Shown: positions 31,917 to 43,012 of the stretch, in pieces
Numbering within the stretch: the stretch's first letter is position 1
Layout of the letters: the number at the start of each line of letters is the position of its first letter
Source: a cyanobacterium endosymbiont of Epithemia clementina EcSB
GTDB lineage: Bacteria; Cyanobacteriota; Cyanobacteriia; Cyanobacteriales; Microcystaceae
Direction of reading: 5' to 3'
NCBI RefSeq assembly: GCF_029919255.1
Contig: NZ_CP123991.1
Span: forward strand, 2,767,833 to 2,831,832
Length of the DNA: 64,000 bases
Notes under the pieces: model-generated
The model's database searches: none
What the model saw: the letters and a program-made list of their open reading frames with translations, nothing else
What the model was told of the DNA's origin: nothing
Program-made: the position numbers and the translations under genes

Positions 31917-31955
31917 AATTCAGAAAACTCTTATTAGATAAGAGTTTTCTGAATT
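31917..31955. terminator. Perfect 18-bp hairpin downstream of the pentapeptide remnant
   Basis: Arms AATTCAGAAAACTCTTAT (31917-31934) and its complement (31938-31955) surround a three-base TAG spacer. It follows the dead gene's stop by 52 bp and probably was its terminator; no T-run is present, so another role is possible. Confidence 0.55.
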
Positions 31956-32447
31956 TAAGCTAAACTTAAAAACTTAATTTAAAAGGTAATTACTTAAATA
32001 AAACTAATCTAACTTAAAAAACACGGTTTAATTGAACTAACCTTGAGCAGTCGTTTTATCCCATTCAAGTAGTAATAATAAAAGTAGAAAACAATAGCTC
32101 AAATTAATTTCACCTATTAAAGCAGTTACTCATGATTTTTTTGTTGCTCAAGTAGAGACAATTGGTATTGAGTAGTTATCAAGATTTTTGGGTTATGTCA
32201 GTAATCTAAGTAACGATTTTTTAGATGAAAATATGACATTTATAATCTGGTTGCGAAGTTTATTAATTTAGTTAGTTGTTAATATACTGAATTTATCAAG
32301 CTAAATCATCTTGTTTTGGATAATTTTAGAGAATGGGAAGAAAGATATCTTACTAGCATTCAAACTTGCCTTTGTCAAATGCTGCTGAGTAATAATAATA
32401 GTCTTTCCTAGACAGCTAAATAGCTTTTTTCACTACTTGTAAATAAA

Positions 32448-32514
32448 AAAAGAGTCTTATAGGTAAGATCTTATTGTAAGATGATTGCCCCAGGAGAAAA
32501 ACAAAGACTCTTTT
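32448..32514. repeat. 11-bp inverted repeat with 45-nt spacer
   Basis: AAAAGAGTCTT (32448-32458) pairs with AAGACTCTTTT (32504-32514). The interior can form small inner pairs (TAAGATCTTA). It could be the outer stem of a structured RNA or a terminal repeat. It lies just downstream of the pyrF remnant. Confidence 0.4.
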
Positions 32515-32548
32515 ATCGGGTAGACTAGGAGAGGAGCAACACAATTAT

Positions 32549-32775
32549 GACCAGTGTTAGGGGCTTAAATTAACAGCATCTACTCCCCACTGCTCAAAAA
32601 CTGTCCGTGTAAAAATGGTGCTAGTGTTAACGTCTCCGTATTTAGCATCTGCAATAATGAGGATATCTTAGGGAACAGTGGCGATGACTTCAACTAATAA
32701 TCATAACCCCAATACCTCTAATGCTTCATAAAATCTGAAATTCGGTTTATAGGCACATACCAACCTAGAAGTTTT
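32549..32775 (-). pseudogene. pyrF: Degraded orotidine 5'-phosphate decarboxylase fragment
   Basis: The minus strand reads VCAYKPNFRFYEALEVLGL, a stop, LLVEVIATVP, a stop, then DILIIADAKYGDVNTSTIFT and RTVFEQWGVDAVNLSP. In the longer (type 2) OMP decarboxylase the same order is found: YKPxxxFYEALG, then the catalytic DAKxGD with its Lys, then the VDAVTxSPY region. Two in-frame stops and loss of both ends mean it is dead. The enzyme makes UMP, so a functional pyrF should exist elsewhere unless UMP is obtained by salvage. Confidence 0.78.
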
Positions 32776-33808
32776 AAGAATAGTTAATTTTAGTTAATTT
32801 ACCTCATTTTCAAAGAAATACTTTAGTAATAAATCAATTTTTTAAAAATCAAATATCATTTCCAATTATAAAAATTATCAAAATCTTATAATTGGCTTTA
32901 ACTATAGATAGAAAAAAATAAAAAATAATGGGAATAATTCTAATAAAACTAAATTCTTTTTACCGCTTATCCTATTTCTTAAAAGTAAGAGAATAGTATT
33001 TCTAGGTTAGAATTATTCATTCTATATTTTTATTTTTCATAAAATAAATTTATGCCTAAATAAACAATTTTAAATTCTAAATTTCTAGAAAAATAATTGT
33101 GTTTAAAAGTTTTTTATATAATCTATATATATTATTATATGATAGTGGGAATTGACACTTTTTCTGAAATCAGGTATTACTTCTATCTAAAAACTAAATT
33201 AAATCAACATTCAAATGTTATCTGATGTATTGATTTCACATTTTTAAAAAATATTAAGCATGTGCGATAAAAAATCTAATAAACCCTGAGTTCGTTCTTT
33301 CAAAAAATCTTTACTTGACTCATCATAATTCGTCCCCATTGATTAAATTAAACTTTGAATAGTAAACTCTATAAGTGTTTATATTTACACACTCTTTTTC
33401 ATTTGATCGTTAGTCACCTAAAATCAATGATTGTTATTTCGAAAATCTTTGCTTTCGGAATAACTATTTATAGATAGTGTCTCACACGGTGGAGTAAGCT
33501 ATAATACGTGAATTCGATCTTAAAGGAGTTAGGCATTATTATTTTTCCAACGACAGAATCAAGTTTTAGACTATAGTGCTTACTTGAAGTTTTCCATAGA
33601 TTTCCTTCAGTTGAACTCAGCCTATCAAATAACTTGTTATCCTATAACAACATAGAGAACTTCTAACTCTCAAGATTTTATGACAGCCTAGGTTGAATAT
33701 ATCAGTTTAAAATAAAAAGTGACATCTTCCTCACCAGTTGCGCAAGCGTACAGTGTGAGTTTCTTAATTTTCACCATTGGGCATTCCTATTAAGCAGATC
33801 TTACAGAT

Positions 33809-34834
33809 ATGGACTTAATTACCCTACAAAACTTCCTGGACAATACTTCATTTTTAATATTATTCTTCACCATGCTCATTTATTGGACAGGCGCAGCCTT
33901 TCAAGAAGTTTCTGTTTTACCTATCTTGGGAACAACAGGGATAGCAATGGCCAATCTGTCAATGGCTGCACTATTAGCCGCTCGTTGGATCGAAGGAGGT
34001 TATTTTCCATTAAGCAACCTCTATGAATCTTTATTTTTCCTCGCCTGGGGCATAACAATTGTTCATCTGATAGCTGAGAAAATAAGTCGTAGTGGGTTAG
34101 TCGGGGTAGTGACAACCCCGGTGACGATGGCCATTACTGCCTTTGCTGCGTTGTCTTTACCATCAGATATGCAGACTTCAGCTCCTTTGGTTCCTGCCCT
34201 TAAGTCTAACTGGTTAATGATGCACGTTAGCGTTATGATGCTCAGTTATGCTACTTTGATGGTCGGTTCAGTCTTGGCAATCACCTTTTTAATAGTAACC
34301 TGTGGACAAGATGTAGAATTACGGGGAAGTTCAGTCGGGACAGGAAGTTATCGCCATAAGCTAAATCGTCTACAACTTTCCCAAATTGATAACAATGGAA
34401 AAGTCCCTGTGATAACAATGGCTGACCAAAATAGTAGTGGAAAAACAGCAATTCTTGATCGTATCGACTCTCGGGCTTTAGCGGCTGATTTACACCTCCT
34501 ATCCCTCCAAAGGCTCAGTCTAGCTGATGTCCTAGATAATGTCAGTTATCGTATCATTGGGTTAGGTTTCCCGTTGCTTACTATTGGTATTATTGCGGGG
34601 GCAGTTTGGGCTAATGAGGTTTGGGGATCATATTGGAGTTGGGACCCTAAAGAAACTTGGGCGTTAATTACCTGGTTAGTCTTTGCTGCTTATCTTCATT
34701 CTCGCATTACTCGGGGTTGGCAAGGGCGCAAACCCGCCATTTTAGCAGCTAGTGGTTTTATTGTGGTCTGGGTTTGCTATTTAGGAGTTAATTTATTAGG
34801 CAAGGGTTTACATTCCTATGGTTGGTTCTTTTGA
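33809..34834 (+). CDS. ccsA: Cytochrome c maturation protein CcsA (system II haem handling)
   Basis: 341 residues with about eight hydrophobic membrane segments. The defining tryptophan-rich motif [19 protein letters not shown] lies near residues 270-288, and conserved His residues flank it (HLIAEK near 92, MMHVSVMM near 136, [10 protein letters not shown] near 298). CcsA and CcsB carry haem across the membrane and attach it to apocytochromes c in the thylakoid lumen or periplasm, serving cytochrome f and c6. Some annotations call this protein CcsB. ATG at 33809; a terminator follows at 34854-34892. The intact gene implies c-type cytochromes are still made. Confidence 0.92.
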   Translation: MDLITLQNFLDNTSFLILFFTMLIYWTGAAFQEVSVLPILGTTGIAMANLSMAALLAARWIEGGYFPLSNLYESLFFLAWGITIVHLIAEKISRSGLVGVVTTPVTMAITAFAALSLPSDMQTSAPLVPALKSNWLMMHVSVMMLSYATLMVGSVLAITFLIVTCGQDVELRGSSVGTGSYRHKLNRLQLSQIDNNGKVPVITMADQNSSGKTAILDRIDSRALAADLHLLSLQRLSLADVLDNVSYRIIGLGFPLLTIGIIAGAVWANEVWGSYWSWDPKETWALITWLVFAAYLHSRITRGWQGRKPAILAASGFIVVWVCYLGVNLLGKGLHSYGWFF

Positions 34835-34853
34835 TAAACAGTAAAAGTGAATT

Positions 34854-34892
34854 ATCATAGAATCAATCATCTTAATTGAATGATTCTATGAT
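34854..34892 (+). terminator. Hairpin after ccsA
   Basis: ATCATAGAATCA (34854-34865) and TGATTCTATGAT (34881-34892) are exact complements, 20 bp past the ccsA stop. The following bases are CCATTTCAATCTTTTT, T-rich but not a clean run. Confidence 0.6.
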
Positions 34893-37053
34893 CCATTTCA
34901 ATCTTTTTAAGAACGTGCCATAGCTTTACAAGTATTTAATCTGAGGACTGGCTATGGCGACTACTGGTAAGCATAATTTATTTAGTGGTAAATAAAACAT
35001 CTGTTCGTTATTTAAGTATTTAGTGCTGAAGTTGCTATCGATTTCTGTTAGATTTTTGTGGCTTCTTTGCTGCCATTTTTTTGAAAAACTTTTTCTTCAC
35101 TTTTAGTTATTTTTACGTCAAATTTTTATAAAAAACTTCTGATACTTCAGGGTCAAATTCCAGAATAGGATAAGTATTTTAGCTTCAATAGGTTTAGTCA
35201 GTTAATTTGTTCCTATAGTAGGATAACTCTAGAAAAAAAATATTTTTGCTGCAACTAAATATTGTCTCAATATGTTTTGAAATATCTCGATAAAAACTAA
35301 AATTTACTAAGTTAATAAACTTAATTTTAGTTAGTAAAATACTCTCTTTTCCTGTACCATATCTAAACATAATTTATAAAAAAACAGTTAATTTTTCATG
35401 ACTGGATACACAACATTTACCAAAAATATATAGATTATAAGGTTATAGGTACTTTCCTTAGGAATTTATCTTAGATTAAGAATAAGTTGGAAGAAGACTA
35501 AAATAAACCCACTAATCAATCTAATATAAGGAAAGTTACAATTCAGAGAACGTTGCGTAATTTTAAACAGAAGAATAAAGCTCAATAGCTAAACTAATAA
35601 CAATATTACCTTTTAGAGAAAAACAAAAATATACACACTCCAAGTTAGATGTTCGTAAATTAGCACTTGTAAGACCCAAACTCTAAGAAATTATCCCAAA
35701 AATATCATCGATTTAGGTTGTAGCTGACGCAATTTAATAAGCTAAATTCCTAATGTCATGGGTAAATTAGACATGAATAACTGTTAAATAATCAGAAGGT
35801 TGGAGTTTAAATAGACGGATTAGAAAAACCTTCTCTTTAAGAAAGAGCATAACAACTTAAATTTTGTAGAACAATTATTAAAATAAGAGAGCAATGCTTC
35901 TTTATACTAACTAAATCCTCGTTTATCCATTAAAAACTGTTGGGAGAAAAGTAAAAAATATTTGCTAACTCAAGAATTTCATAATTTTAGAAGTCTGAAG
36001 TTTCGATAAAGCGATTTATTGACAGATTTCGAGTACTCATAAAGGGGTATGCCGCAGGAGTTAGACCTCAATAGGTGAATTTAAATACACACGATTTCAA
36101 AAGAGACTATAATAGTGACCGCTAAAAACAAAGAGCAGAGAACTGATAAGATAGATAGATATATACAAACAACAGATAGTTATCGGAACTCTTACCAAGA
36201 AATCAACGGACGGGTGTTATTTGGTCCTTGTATTTGATTGCTAAACCCCAATATTTAGGCGATAATTATTTATCTAAAGATATTTGGCGGTTTATACACG
36301 ATCAAAAATTAAGTCTTAATAATAAGAACAGCCAAAAAAGAAAATATTAGTCGGTTGAAAGCATAGAGGGAGAAGAGGAGAATGGGACAGTTTTCTATTT
36401 AAAATAATTACCAAAATATTAATTTTTTTCAAAAACGATACCATTCCGGTATTATATCTTGTTTTGCCAAGATAATCAAAACTGAAACTAAATTAGTAAA
36501 AGTCTAGTTCTTCGATTTAAAAACCTAATTAAGTTATCGACTATTGCCGGAAGATCTTAAAATAATTAGGTGTAATAAATAAATTTATAGTCTTCACAGT
36601 CAAAAAATATTAGGCGCTTTTAATTTACTTAATTAGTATTTTGTCAAATCTAATTAAGTTATATTTAATGAGAACTAAAGAGTGAATTAGTAATTGCTAT
36701 TAGACCTAAAAAAAATTAGATCTTAAATTTAATAGTGATTCTACTTAAGAGCATTTTAAATAAAATTAAGTTAGTACTCAAGTACTAAAATACTGAAATA
36801 TTTAGTTATTATTGAGTGATCTTGAGTTAGTTCAAATACATAGCGATTGCTTTCCTCATTCCATACAGCACATATTTGGTGTAATTAGTCAATGTTTAAC
36901 TATTAAAAATATAACAATCATCAATGAATCACTAATAGGCTAGATTCAACCAGTTCAACCTATGTAAAGAATTTTACCCAAAAATTGGGTTAGAATTTCA
37001 AACGGGACGTTGCAACAATATACACCTACGCAAATATTTTTAGAGAGGAGCAT
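34893..37053. other. 2.2-kb gap, mostly uninterpretable
   Basis: AT-rich with many stops in all frames. Weak plus-strand traces: NIIDLGC near 35705 (methyltransferase motif I-like, too short to rely on) and SYRNSYQEINGRVLFGPCI near 36185-36240. A 10-bp inverted repeat ACTTAATTAG/CTAATTAAGT lies at 36627-36659. The pepA ribosome-binding site GAGAGGAG is at 37041-37048. Nothing else seen. Confidence 0.45.
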
Positions 37054-38529
37054 ATGGATATTCGTGGCATAGAAACACCACTATTGGATTGGACTGGGGA
37101 TGCCTTAGCTTTGGGTCTCTTTGAGGATGCTATGGAATTAACAGAAACCCTACTGGAATTAGATGAGAAATTAAGCAGAACTTTGAGAGAATTAATTACA
37201 GAAACAGAATTTGAAGGAAAGTCTAGTAATAATGCAGTGACTCGCGTTGGTGGTGGTAGTCCTATTCGAAAGATAATCTTAGTGGGATTGGGAAAAACAG
37301 AAGATTTGACCTTGGATACCGTTAGATTGGGCGCTGCAACCATTGCCCGTCTTGCTAAACAAATTAAAGTTAAAACCCTGGGTATTAACCTCCCGGTAGT
37401 TAATGATGATGTGGCAAGTACGGTTAGTGCAATCACGCAAGGAGTCATATTACCACTGCATCAAGATAACCGTTTTAAATCTGAACCTGAAAAAAATGAA
37501 CTTAAACTCGAAAAAGTAGAGATTTTAGGCTGTGGAAAACACCAAGACGCCATCAATCAAGCACAGACCATTTGTTCTGGAGTTATCCTAGCACGGGAAT
37601 TAGTGGCTGCCCCCGCCAACAGTGTTACCCCTGTTACTTTTGCTGAAATTGCTCAAACTATTGCCAAGGACTACGGACTCGATATTGAAATTTTAGAGCG
37701 CGAAGAGTGTGGAGATTTAGGGATGGGAGCCTTTTTAGGGGTTGCACAAGCCTCTGATTTACCTCCGAAATTTATTCACTTAACCTATAAACCGTCCAAG
37801 ACTCCTCAGAAAAAACTGGCCATTGTCGGTAAAAGTTTAACCTTTGATTCTGGAGGACTTAACCTTAAAGGCTCAGGGAGTGGTATTGAAACCATGAAAA
37901 TGGACATGGGAGGTGGGGCAGCTACCCTAGGAGCGGCCAAAGTGATCGGTCAATTAAAACCTGATGTAGAAGTTCATTTTATCTGTGCGGTAACCGAAAA
38001 TATGATTAGTGGTCGCGCTATGCACCCTGGAGATATCCTAACCGCTTCTAATGGGAAAACCATCGAAGTGAATAATACTGATGCAGAAGGACGATTAACT
38101 CTGGCAGATGCTTTGGTATTTGCTGAAAAATTAGGTGTGGATGCGATTGTTGATTTAGCAACCTTGACAGGGGCTTGTGTTGTAGCGTTAGGGGATAATA
38201 TTGCGGGGCTATGGAGTACTGATGAAACCTTAGCTACTCAAATAAAGAAAGCTGGATCTATTGCAGGAGAAAAAATCTGGGAAATGCCCTTAGAAGAGAA
38301 ATATTTTGAGGGGTTGAAATCTCTCATTGCAGACATTAAAAATACAGGACCTCGTGCTGGTGGAGCAATTACGGCGGCCTTGTTTCTCAAAGAGTTTATT
38401 AAGGAAACTCCTTGGGCACATCTTGATATAGCAGGACCTGTTTGGTTAGATAAAGAAAATGGAGTCAATAATTCTGGGGCGACTGGTTTTCCAGTGCAAA
38501 CTCTAGTTAACTGGGTCTTACATCAGTAG
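37054..38529 (+). CDS. pepA: Leucyl aminopeptidase (M17)
   Basis: 491 residues, standard length. An N-terminal macro-like domain (1-160) is followed by the catalytic domain with the M17 signature [14 protein letters not shown] (about 340-353) and the metal/active-site Lys region [14 protein letters not shown] (about 264-277). It is a two-metal cytosolic enzyme removing N-terminal residues from peptides, including Cys-Gly in glutathione turnover. The start is fixed by GAGAGGAG five bases before the ATG at 37054. It has its own strong terminator at 38533-38590 and no operon partner. Confidence 0.97.
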   Translation: MDIRGIETPLLDWTGDALALGLFEDAMELTETLLELDEKLSRTLRELITETEFEGKSSNNAVTRVGGGSPIRKIILVGLGKTEDLTLDTVRLGAATIARLAKQIKVKTLGINLPVVNDDVASTVSAITQGVILPLHQDNRFKSEPEKNELKLEKVEILGCGKHQDAINQAQTICSGVILARELVAAPANSVTPVTFAEIAQTIAKDYGLDIEILEREECGDLGMGAFLGVAQASDLPPKFIHLTYKPSKTPQKKLAIVGKSLTFDSGGLNLKGSGSGIETMKMDMGGGAATLGAAKVIGQLKPDVEVHFICAVTENMISGRAMHPGDILTASNGKTIEVNNTDAEGRLTLADALVFAEKLGVDAIVDLATLTGACVVALGDNIAGLWSTDETLATQIKKAGSIAGEKIWEMPLEEKYFEGLKSLIADIKNTGPRAGGAITAALFLKEFIKETPWAHLDIAGPVWLDKENGVNNSGATGFPVQTLVNWVLHQ

Positions 38530-38532
38530 AAA

Positions 38533-38590
38533 ATCAGCAAAATAAACTATTAAATCCCTGCAGCGGGACTTAATAGTTTATTTTGCTGAT
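38533..38590 (+). terminator. Large terminator hairpin of pepA
   Basis: ATCAGCAAAATAAACTATTA and its complement form a stem of more than 20 bp, with one mismatch before a GC-rich tip (TCCC...GGGA). It starts four bases after the pepA stop codon. Confidence 0.75.
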
Positions 38591-38614
38591 GGTGGTGAAG
38601 TCAATTGCAATTAA

Positions 38615-39000
38615 ATTGGGACCGGTACGTTACTATATAGGTTTGCACCGCCTAAGTCTACTAAATAGACTCCGTCTAGATAAATCTCTTTTCGGTTTGC
38701 TCAGGCTAGGTTACTATTGTGTAAGTTGGCATATATTGGGTCAGCTTTATTTAAATTAACCCTTATCAGGTTTGCATCTGTGAAATTCGCACCAATGAGG
38801 TTGACTCCTGTCAAGTTTTCCCCACTAGATTATAGTGACACATATCAAAATCTTTTAGGTTAGCTTGGACTCAATAAGCCCTGTTCAAACCCGTTTTCTT
38901 TAAAAAAGCACCACTCAAGTCAGCATTGGTAAGATTAATTCTTTGTACATTCAGTCCCGCTAAGTTATCCTAATTTAAGGTATCGTGAATTTTTCAGACA
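38615..39000 (-). pseudogene. Second degraded pentapeptide-repeat protein
   Basis: Minus-strand reading across frames gives LTGVNLIGANFTDANLIRVN then LNKADPIYANLHNSNLA, a stop, and DGVYLVDLGGANL; upstream pieces include LSGLNVQRINLTNADLSGAF. The A(N/D)L five-residue periodicity is clear. Several stops and frame changes destroy it. It lies about 7 kb from the first pentapeptide remnant and differs in sequence, so they are separate genes. Confidence 0.75.
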
Positions 39001-39404
39001 ATTGGCGAATAATTTTCTCACTTGCATATCTTTTCCCTCCTTGCAAATTTATAAGTTTTATTTCTCCTTAAATTAATAACAAAGAAAAATCTTTTCAGAT
39101 AACACTTAAGTTGAATCAAAGTTAGAATTTAACTATTGGACAATTCAATTCTAAACTAATAACTTAGTTCTTTTAAAAAAATTAAATAACTCAATTTTAA
39201 ATTGGTTTAGCAAAACTCATATAGTTTACGCGGTTGAACCAACACTATTTAATAAAACTTTATATTTTTACGCATATAAATGTTGAAAAAAATCTTGACT
39301 TTTTTCTAAAAAAGTAGTGATAGCATGGGTGCAGATAATCGTCCTTTGTCCATTTCTTTAGACAAGATGAACCATCTCAAAAATAAATGACAAGAGACAA
39401 AAAT

Positions 39405-39920
39405 ATGTGTGGTATTGCTGGAATTTGGAGAACAAGCCAACAAGAAAGTATTGAAACAATGATGGGCGCTTTAATTTATCGAGGGCCGGATGCTAGGGGA
39501 ATGTTTATTGTTCCTAATGGTTCAGGAATTCTTGGTCATCAAAGACTTAGTATCATTGATCCTGAAGGGGGAGACCAACGAATCTACAGCATTGATCAAG
39601 GAAAAGCAATTATTGGGAATGGAGAAATTTATAATTATTCCCCACTGTTACCAGAGTTACAGCAAAAATATCAGTTTTTAACTAAAAGTGATACGGAAGT
39701 AATTTTATACTTATATGAAGATAGGAAAATAACTGCAATAAAAGAACTTGATGGAATGTTTGCCTTTGCCATTGTTGATAAAAATACATTCATTGCTGCC
39801 CGTGATCCAATTGGAATTAAGCCCCTTTTTTATAGTGAAAAAGATGGTAATTTTTGGTTTGCATCTGAACTCAAAGCCATCACTAAAATTTGTGATAAGG
39901 TGGAAGAGTTGCCCCTATAA
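39405..39920 (+). pseudogene. asnB: Truncated asparagine synthetase (glutaminase domain only)
   Basis: From ATG at 39405 (an upstream in-frame ATG at 39387 is not needed) the frame gives MCGIAGIW, with the catalytic N-terminal Cys, then the amidotransferase domain: IYRGPDARG, LGHQRLSIIDPEGGDQ, NGEIYNY, SDTEVILYLYE, DGMFAFAI and PLFYSEKDGNFWFASELKAI. This matches the first ~175 residues of AsnB (family about 600-650). The synthetase domain is absent; after KVEELP the sequence switches into the 3' part of a glutaminase gene on the other strand. The protein could not make asparagine. Truncation by rearrangement is inferred from the junction. Confidence 0.88.
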
Positions 39921-40530
39921 GCGCTAAATCACGACAGTTTATAATAGCCGAACATTGTTGTAAATAAAGATCAAGAGTAGGTTTAATCTCTCCAGAAATC
40001 ATGCAAAAATTGCGGAGTAAATAGGAAATTGCCCAATTGCAATCACCGCTAGTTTGTTCAGAAATCAGTCTTGACGTATCTACATAGACCCGACGACCCA
40101 CATAACGTTGATACATTCCTAAGACACGGTTAAGCTTATGAGCAGGACTTCTTCCTTTAATTAAGTAAGTTCGTAATGGCGATCTCCCCTGTATTGAGCA
40201 TAGCATTGTAAGGGCGTTTAGATTTTTTTTTTACCTTAATAATAGAATTGTAAGCATCCCCCGTGGGTTCCACATCCACTTTTGTCAGAATATGTTGTCT
40301 TCCATGATCTTCTAAAGCCATACCATAGACAAAAACTTTAGAAATCGATTGAATTAAAAAGGGTTTTTCCCAATCACCCACCATATAAACTGTTGCTAAA
40401 CACATCGCAAACCAATCAGCATCAATCTCAACTAAATTGGGTTCACTGACATAAATTTTGCCTTTACTTAAAGGTAAATATTTTTCATAGATACTTTGTA
40501 AAAAAGGATATAGAGATAGTTTTATGAAGT
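39903..40530 (-). pseudogene. glsA: Degraded glutaminase, copy A, C-terminus deleted
   Basis: The minus strand reads LYPFLQSIYEKYLPLSKGKI (about 40516), then DWFAMCLATVYMVGDWEKPF, FLIQSISKVFVYGMALEDHG, and AMLNTGEIAITNLL. A frameshift near 40160-40200 leads to LGMYQRYVGRRVYVDTSRLI and INCRDLALIGATL. This order is that of serine-dependent glutaminases (QSISK holds the catalytic Ser in the SxxK motif). It ends abruptly at GATL, where the family would continue for about 100 residues, because it abuts the asnB fragment. It lies directly after copy B. Confidence 0.82.
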
Positions 40531-41564
40531 AAGACAGAAGACGAAGATTTTTGTTTTTTATCTGATGGGCTTTCAGAACTAGCAGTGTTAAAACTATGTA
40601 GCTGAAAGCGATGGTAAAGCTCCTCAAAAATTTTTACCCCTCGTACACTTTTGCTATGTTCTCCAAGAGGAGAAGAAAAGACAGCAATGCCCATTTGATG
40701 AGGAACGACAGCAATAATAGCTCCTGATAATCCACTTTTAGCTGGAAAACCTACTTTATAAGCCCATTGCCCTGAAAATTCATACAAGCCACTAGTAAAC
40801 ATTACACTCATTAGATGCTTAGTCTACTTTACATCAAGGGCTTGTTTTCATGTAATAGGATTAAGCCCCGCATTAGCTAACGTAGCGGCCATCAAAGCTA
40901 AATCCTGACAATTAGTCATTACAGGACATTGTGGAAAATAAAGATCTAAAACTTCTTCAAGATTACCGTCAATAAGTCCAAAATTAAGCATCATATAGGC
41001 AATAGCTCGATTCAAATTATCTTGAGTTTTTTTTGCCCAAAAAATTGATTGATTAACTTCTACTTCTCGTCCAATATACCGTCGAAACATCTCAAATAAG
41101 CGTTGCTGTCGTTCAAGTAACGTATCTCCTTTCACTAAGCTAGTAGTGACAATTGCGCGGGCATTAACCATCGGATTATATTTACGCTCCTGAATTTCTT
41201 GGGGATTGATAATGTCATTAAAAGGTTCTTCTGTGAGTTCAACCCCAATTTTATTCAGAACATATTCTCATCCCCAATCTTCTAAAACCATTCCATAAAC
41301 TAATAGTTTAGCAATCTATTGAATCACAAAGGGGACTTCTGTCTCGCCAGCACTATAAATTCGCCTCTTGGTAGTTACAATGCTAATCCCCAATAGATTG
41401 GGAGCAACTTGTGCTAACTCCCGAATGTGGTTCGCATTTTGTCTATCTTTTACGGGTAAATAGCGATCATATAAATTTTTTAGAAGATCCGAAACTGACT
41501 CTTTAATCCCCAGTTTTTCAGTAGCTGAGATCGGCCAGGTCTTTGGGTTGCTAATATCTAGCAT
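40485..41564 (-). pseudogene. glsA: Degraded glutaminase, copy B, near full length with in-frame stops
   Basis: One minus-strand frame runs through the whole gene: DLLKNLYDRYLPVKDRQNAN (41500), PFVIQ, a TAG where the catalytic SxxK Ser would be, then KLLVYGMVLEDWG, TGA, EYVLNKIG, YNPMVNARAIVTTSLVKGD, LALMAATLANAGLNPIT, TGA, a TAG, and MFTSGLYEFSGQWAYKVGFP with AKSGLSGAIIAVVP. Four in-frame stops and no frameshift up to about 40600. Glutaminase hydrolyses glutamine to glutamate and ammonia. The first stop sits at the catalytic Ser itself. Confidence 0.85.
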
Positions 41565-41739
41565 ATATGAATAATCTCATAATTATCATCATGTTGACCA
41601 CAGTTTGCTTATCTTTGTAAAGATATAAATTAATGACAAAGGTGTTAGACAGGAGTAAGCTCCTAGAGAATTAATAACTCTCAGGCTATGTATCATATCA
41701 TCCTTGAGGGGGACAATCACTGTTTATCAGGAAAAATCG

Positions 41740-42944
41740 ATGAAATCAGCGCAATTAAATGGATTCAAAACCTATACACAAGCTGTCCAAGAGGGAAAAT
41801 ACGATCTGTATGTTGGTAATCTATTTGGCAAATATGATAATGTCCGTACCTATTGGGAAGATCAATTAACCCGAATTGTACTACGTCCTTTTTTGAGTGA
41901 CTTAGTAGACAATCGACGTAAGAATAATCAAGGTATCAGAATTGTTGACTTAGGCTGTGGTGCCGGTCAAGGCTATGACATTTTAACTAAAATGTCATAG
42001 CCCTTTTTTTAGGGCTAGATATTAGCCAAGCAATGGTAGAAAAGGAACAAGTTTTGTTTGCCGATCATCCTCACGTCCGATTCAAACAGGCTGACTTAAG
42101 TGAAGGACTCGGTGATCTAAAAATAACTGAGGCTCCTTTCGCTCTATATTTCTCCTCCTACGGCTCATTGTCTCACTTAGCCCGAAAGGATTTAGTTCAT
42201 TTATTACAAGATATTTGTCATCATGGTAGACATGGTAGTTTGGTGGTAATGGACTTAATTGGAAGATATTCGATTGAATAGCCTGACTTTTGGGATGCTC
42301 AGTGAGAAGAAGAGAAAGTACGTGAGTATAATATGAGTTATCTTTATTTTGAACCAGTTCGTCAAAAAATAGATATTGAGTCATTCCCAATTCGTTTTTG
42401 GACGGGAGCAGAGGTCAGAGAGTTAACCCAAGAAATCACCTCTAACACAGGAATTAACCTTGAAGTAGTCAAACTAGTAGAGCGCTCTATCTTAGTAGGT
42501 CGTCACACCGATACCCGGGCATTTAATCCTAAACTTAAGCAGAGTCGTCGGTTAATTAATTCTCTCCATGAAGATTATTTGCGAACCAACTTGGAAGAAT
42601 TGATATTAGATGCAACCATTTTCCCCGGTCATCAGTTTATCACTCCTCTGTTACATGAACTTATCAACTCTTGGAATATTTTAATTAATTTTACCCTGCA
42701 TCGTTTGTCTCATGATTTTTCTCTCCCTGAACTTCAAGGATGGGATGATTTTCCCAAACCCTTGCAATTTGCCTTAATGACTATGGATCGAGTTATCTCA
42801 GACGTCAGTTGGATGTGGTATTGTGATCCTCGAGCTAATATTATTGAACCCCAATTAGGGTATGCTCTCAGCACTTTAGAATATGAAATGCAACAAGGAT
42901 GGGGTTGTGGTCATGGTTTGATCGCGGTCCTTAAAATTGGATAG
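41740..42944 (+). pseudogene. Split SAM-dependent methyltransferase
   Basis: Fragments make one protein of about 395 residues. Part 1 from ATG 41740: NGFKTYTQAVQEGKYDLYVG up to motif I VDLGCGAGQGYDILTKM, ending at TAG 41998. Part 2 in another frame: LGLDISQAMVEKEQVLFAD, APFALYFSSYGSLSHLAR, then TAG (42279) and TGA (42303) in the same frame, both plausibly former Trp codons. Part 3 from about 42333: SYLYFEPVRQKIDIESFPIR to GCGHGLIAVLKIG. One frameshift plus two nonsense changes inactivate it. The frameshift coincides with a perfect 15-bp inverted repeat (41971-42002). Substrate unknown. Confidence 0.82.
41971..42009 (+). terminator. Perfect inverted repeat plus T-run inside the split methyltransferase
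   Basis: GGCTATGACATTTTA (41971-41985) and TAAAATGTCATAGCC (41988-42002) are exact complements two bases apart, then C and seven T. It has the form of an intrinsic terminator but sits at the end of methyltransferase motif I, exactly where the reading frame breaks. Confidence 0.6.
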
Positions 42945-42955
42945 TCCATAGATTA

Positions 42956-42990
42956 AAGTAGGGCTTAATATGATTCATTAAGCTCTACTT
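42956..42990. terminator. Shared hairpin between convergent genes
   Basis: AAGTAGGGCTTAA and TTAAGCTCTACTT pair with one wobble around a nine-base loop. It lies between the plus-strand methyltransferase remnant and the minus-strand VKOR gene and would serve both as a terminator. Confidence 0.6.
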
Positions 42991-43012
42991 CAAATGGTTT
43001 ATTCTTTAGAAA

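Noticed and set aside
35700-35760. NIIDLGC-like plus-strand string suggesting another methyltransferase
   Set aside because: Only seven residues match before the frame breaks; not enough to call a pseudogene.
37026-37448. 140-codon minus-strand frame inside pepA
   Set aside because: Antisense shadow of a clear pepA gene with low-complexity Ser/Val composition.
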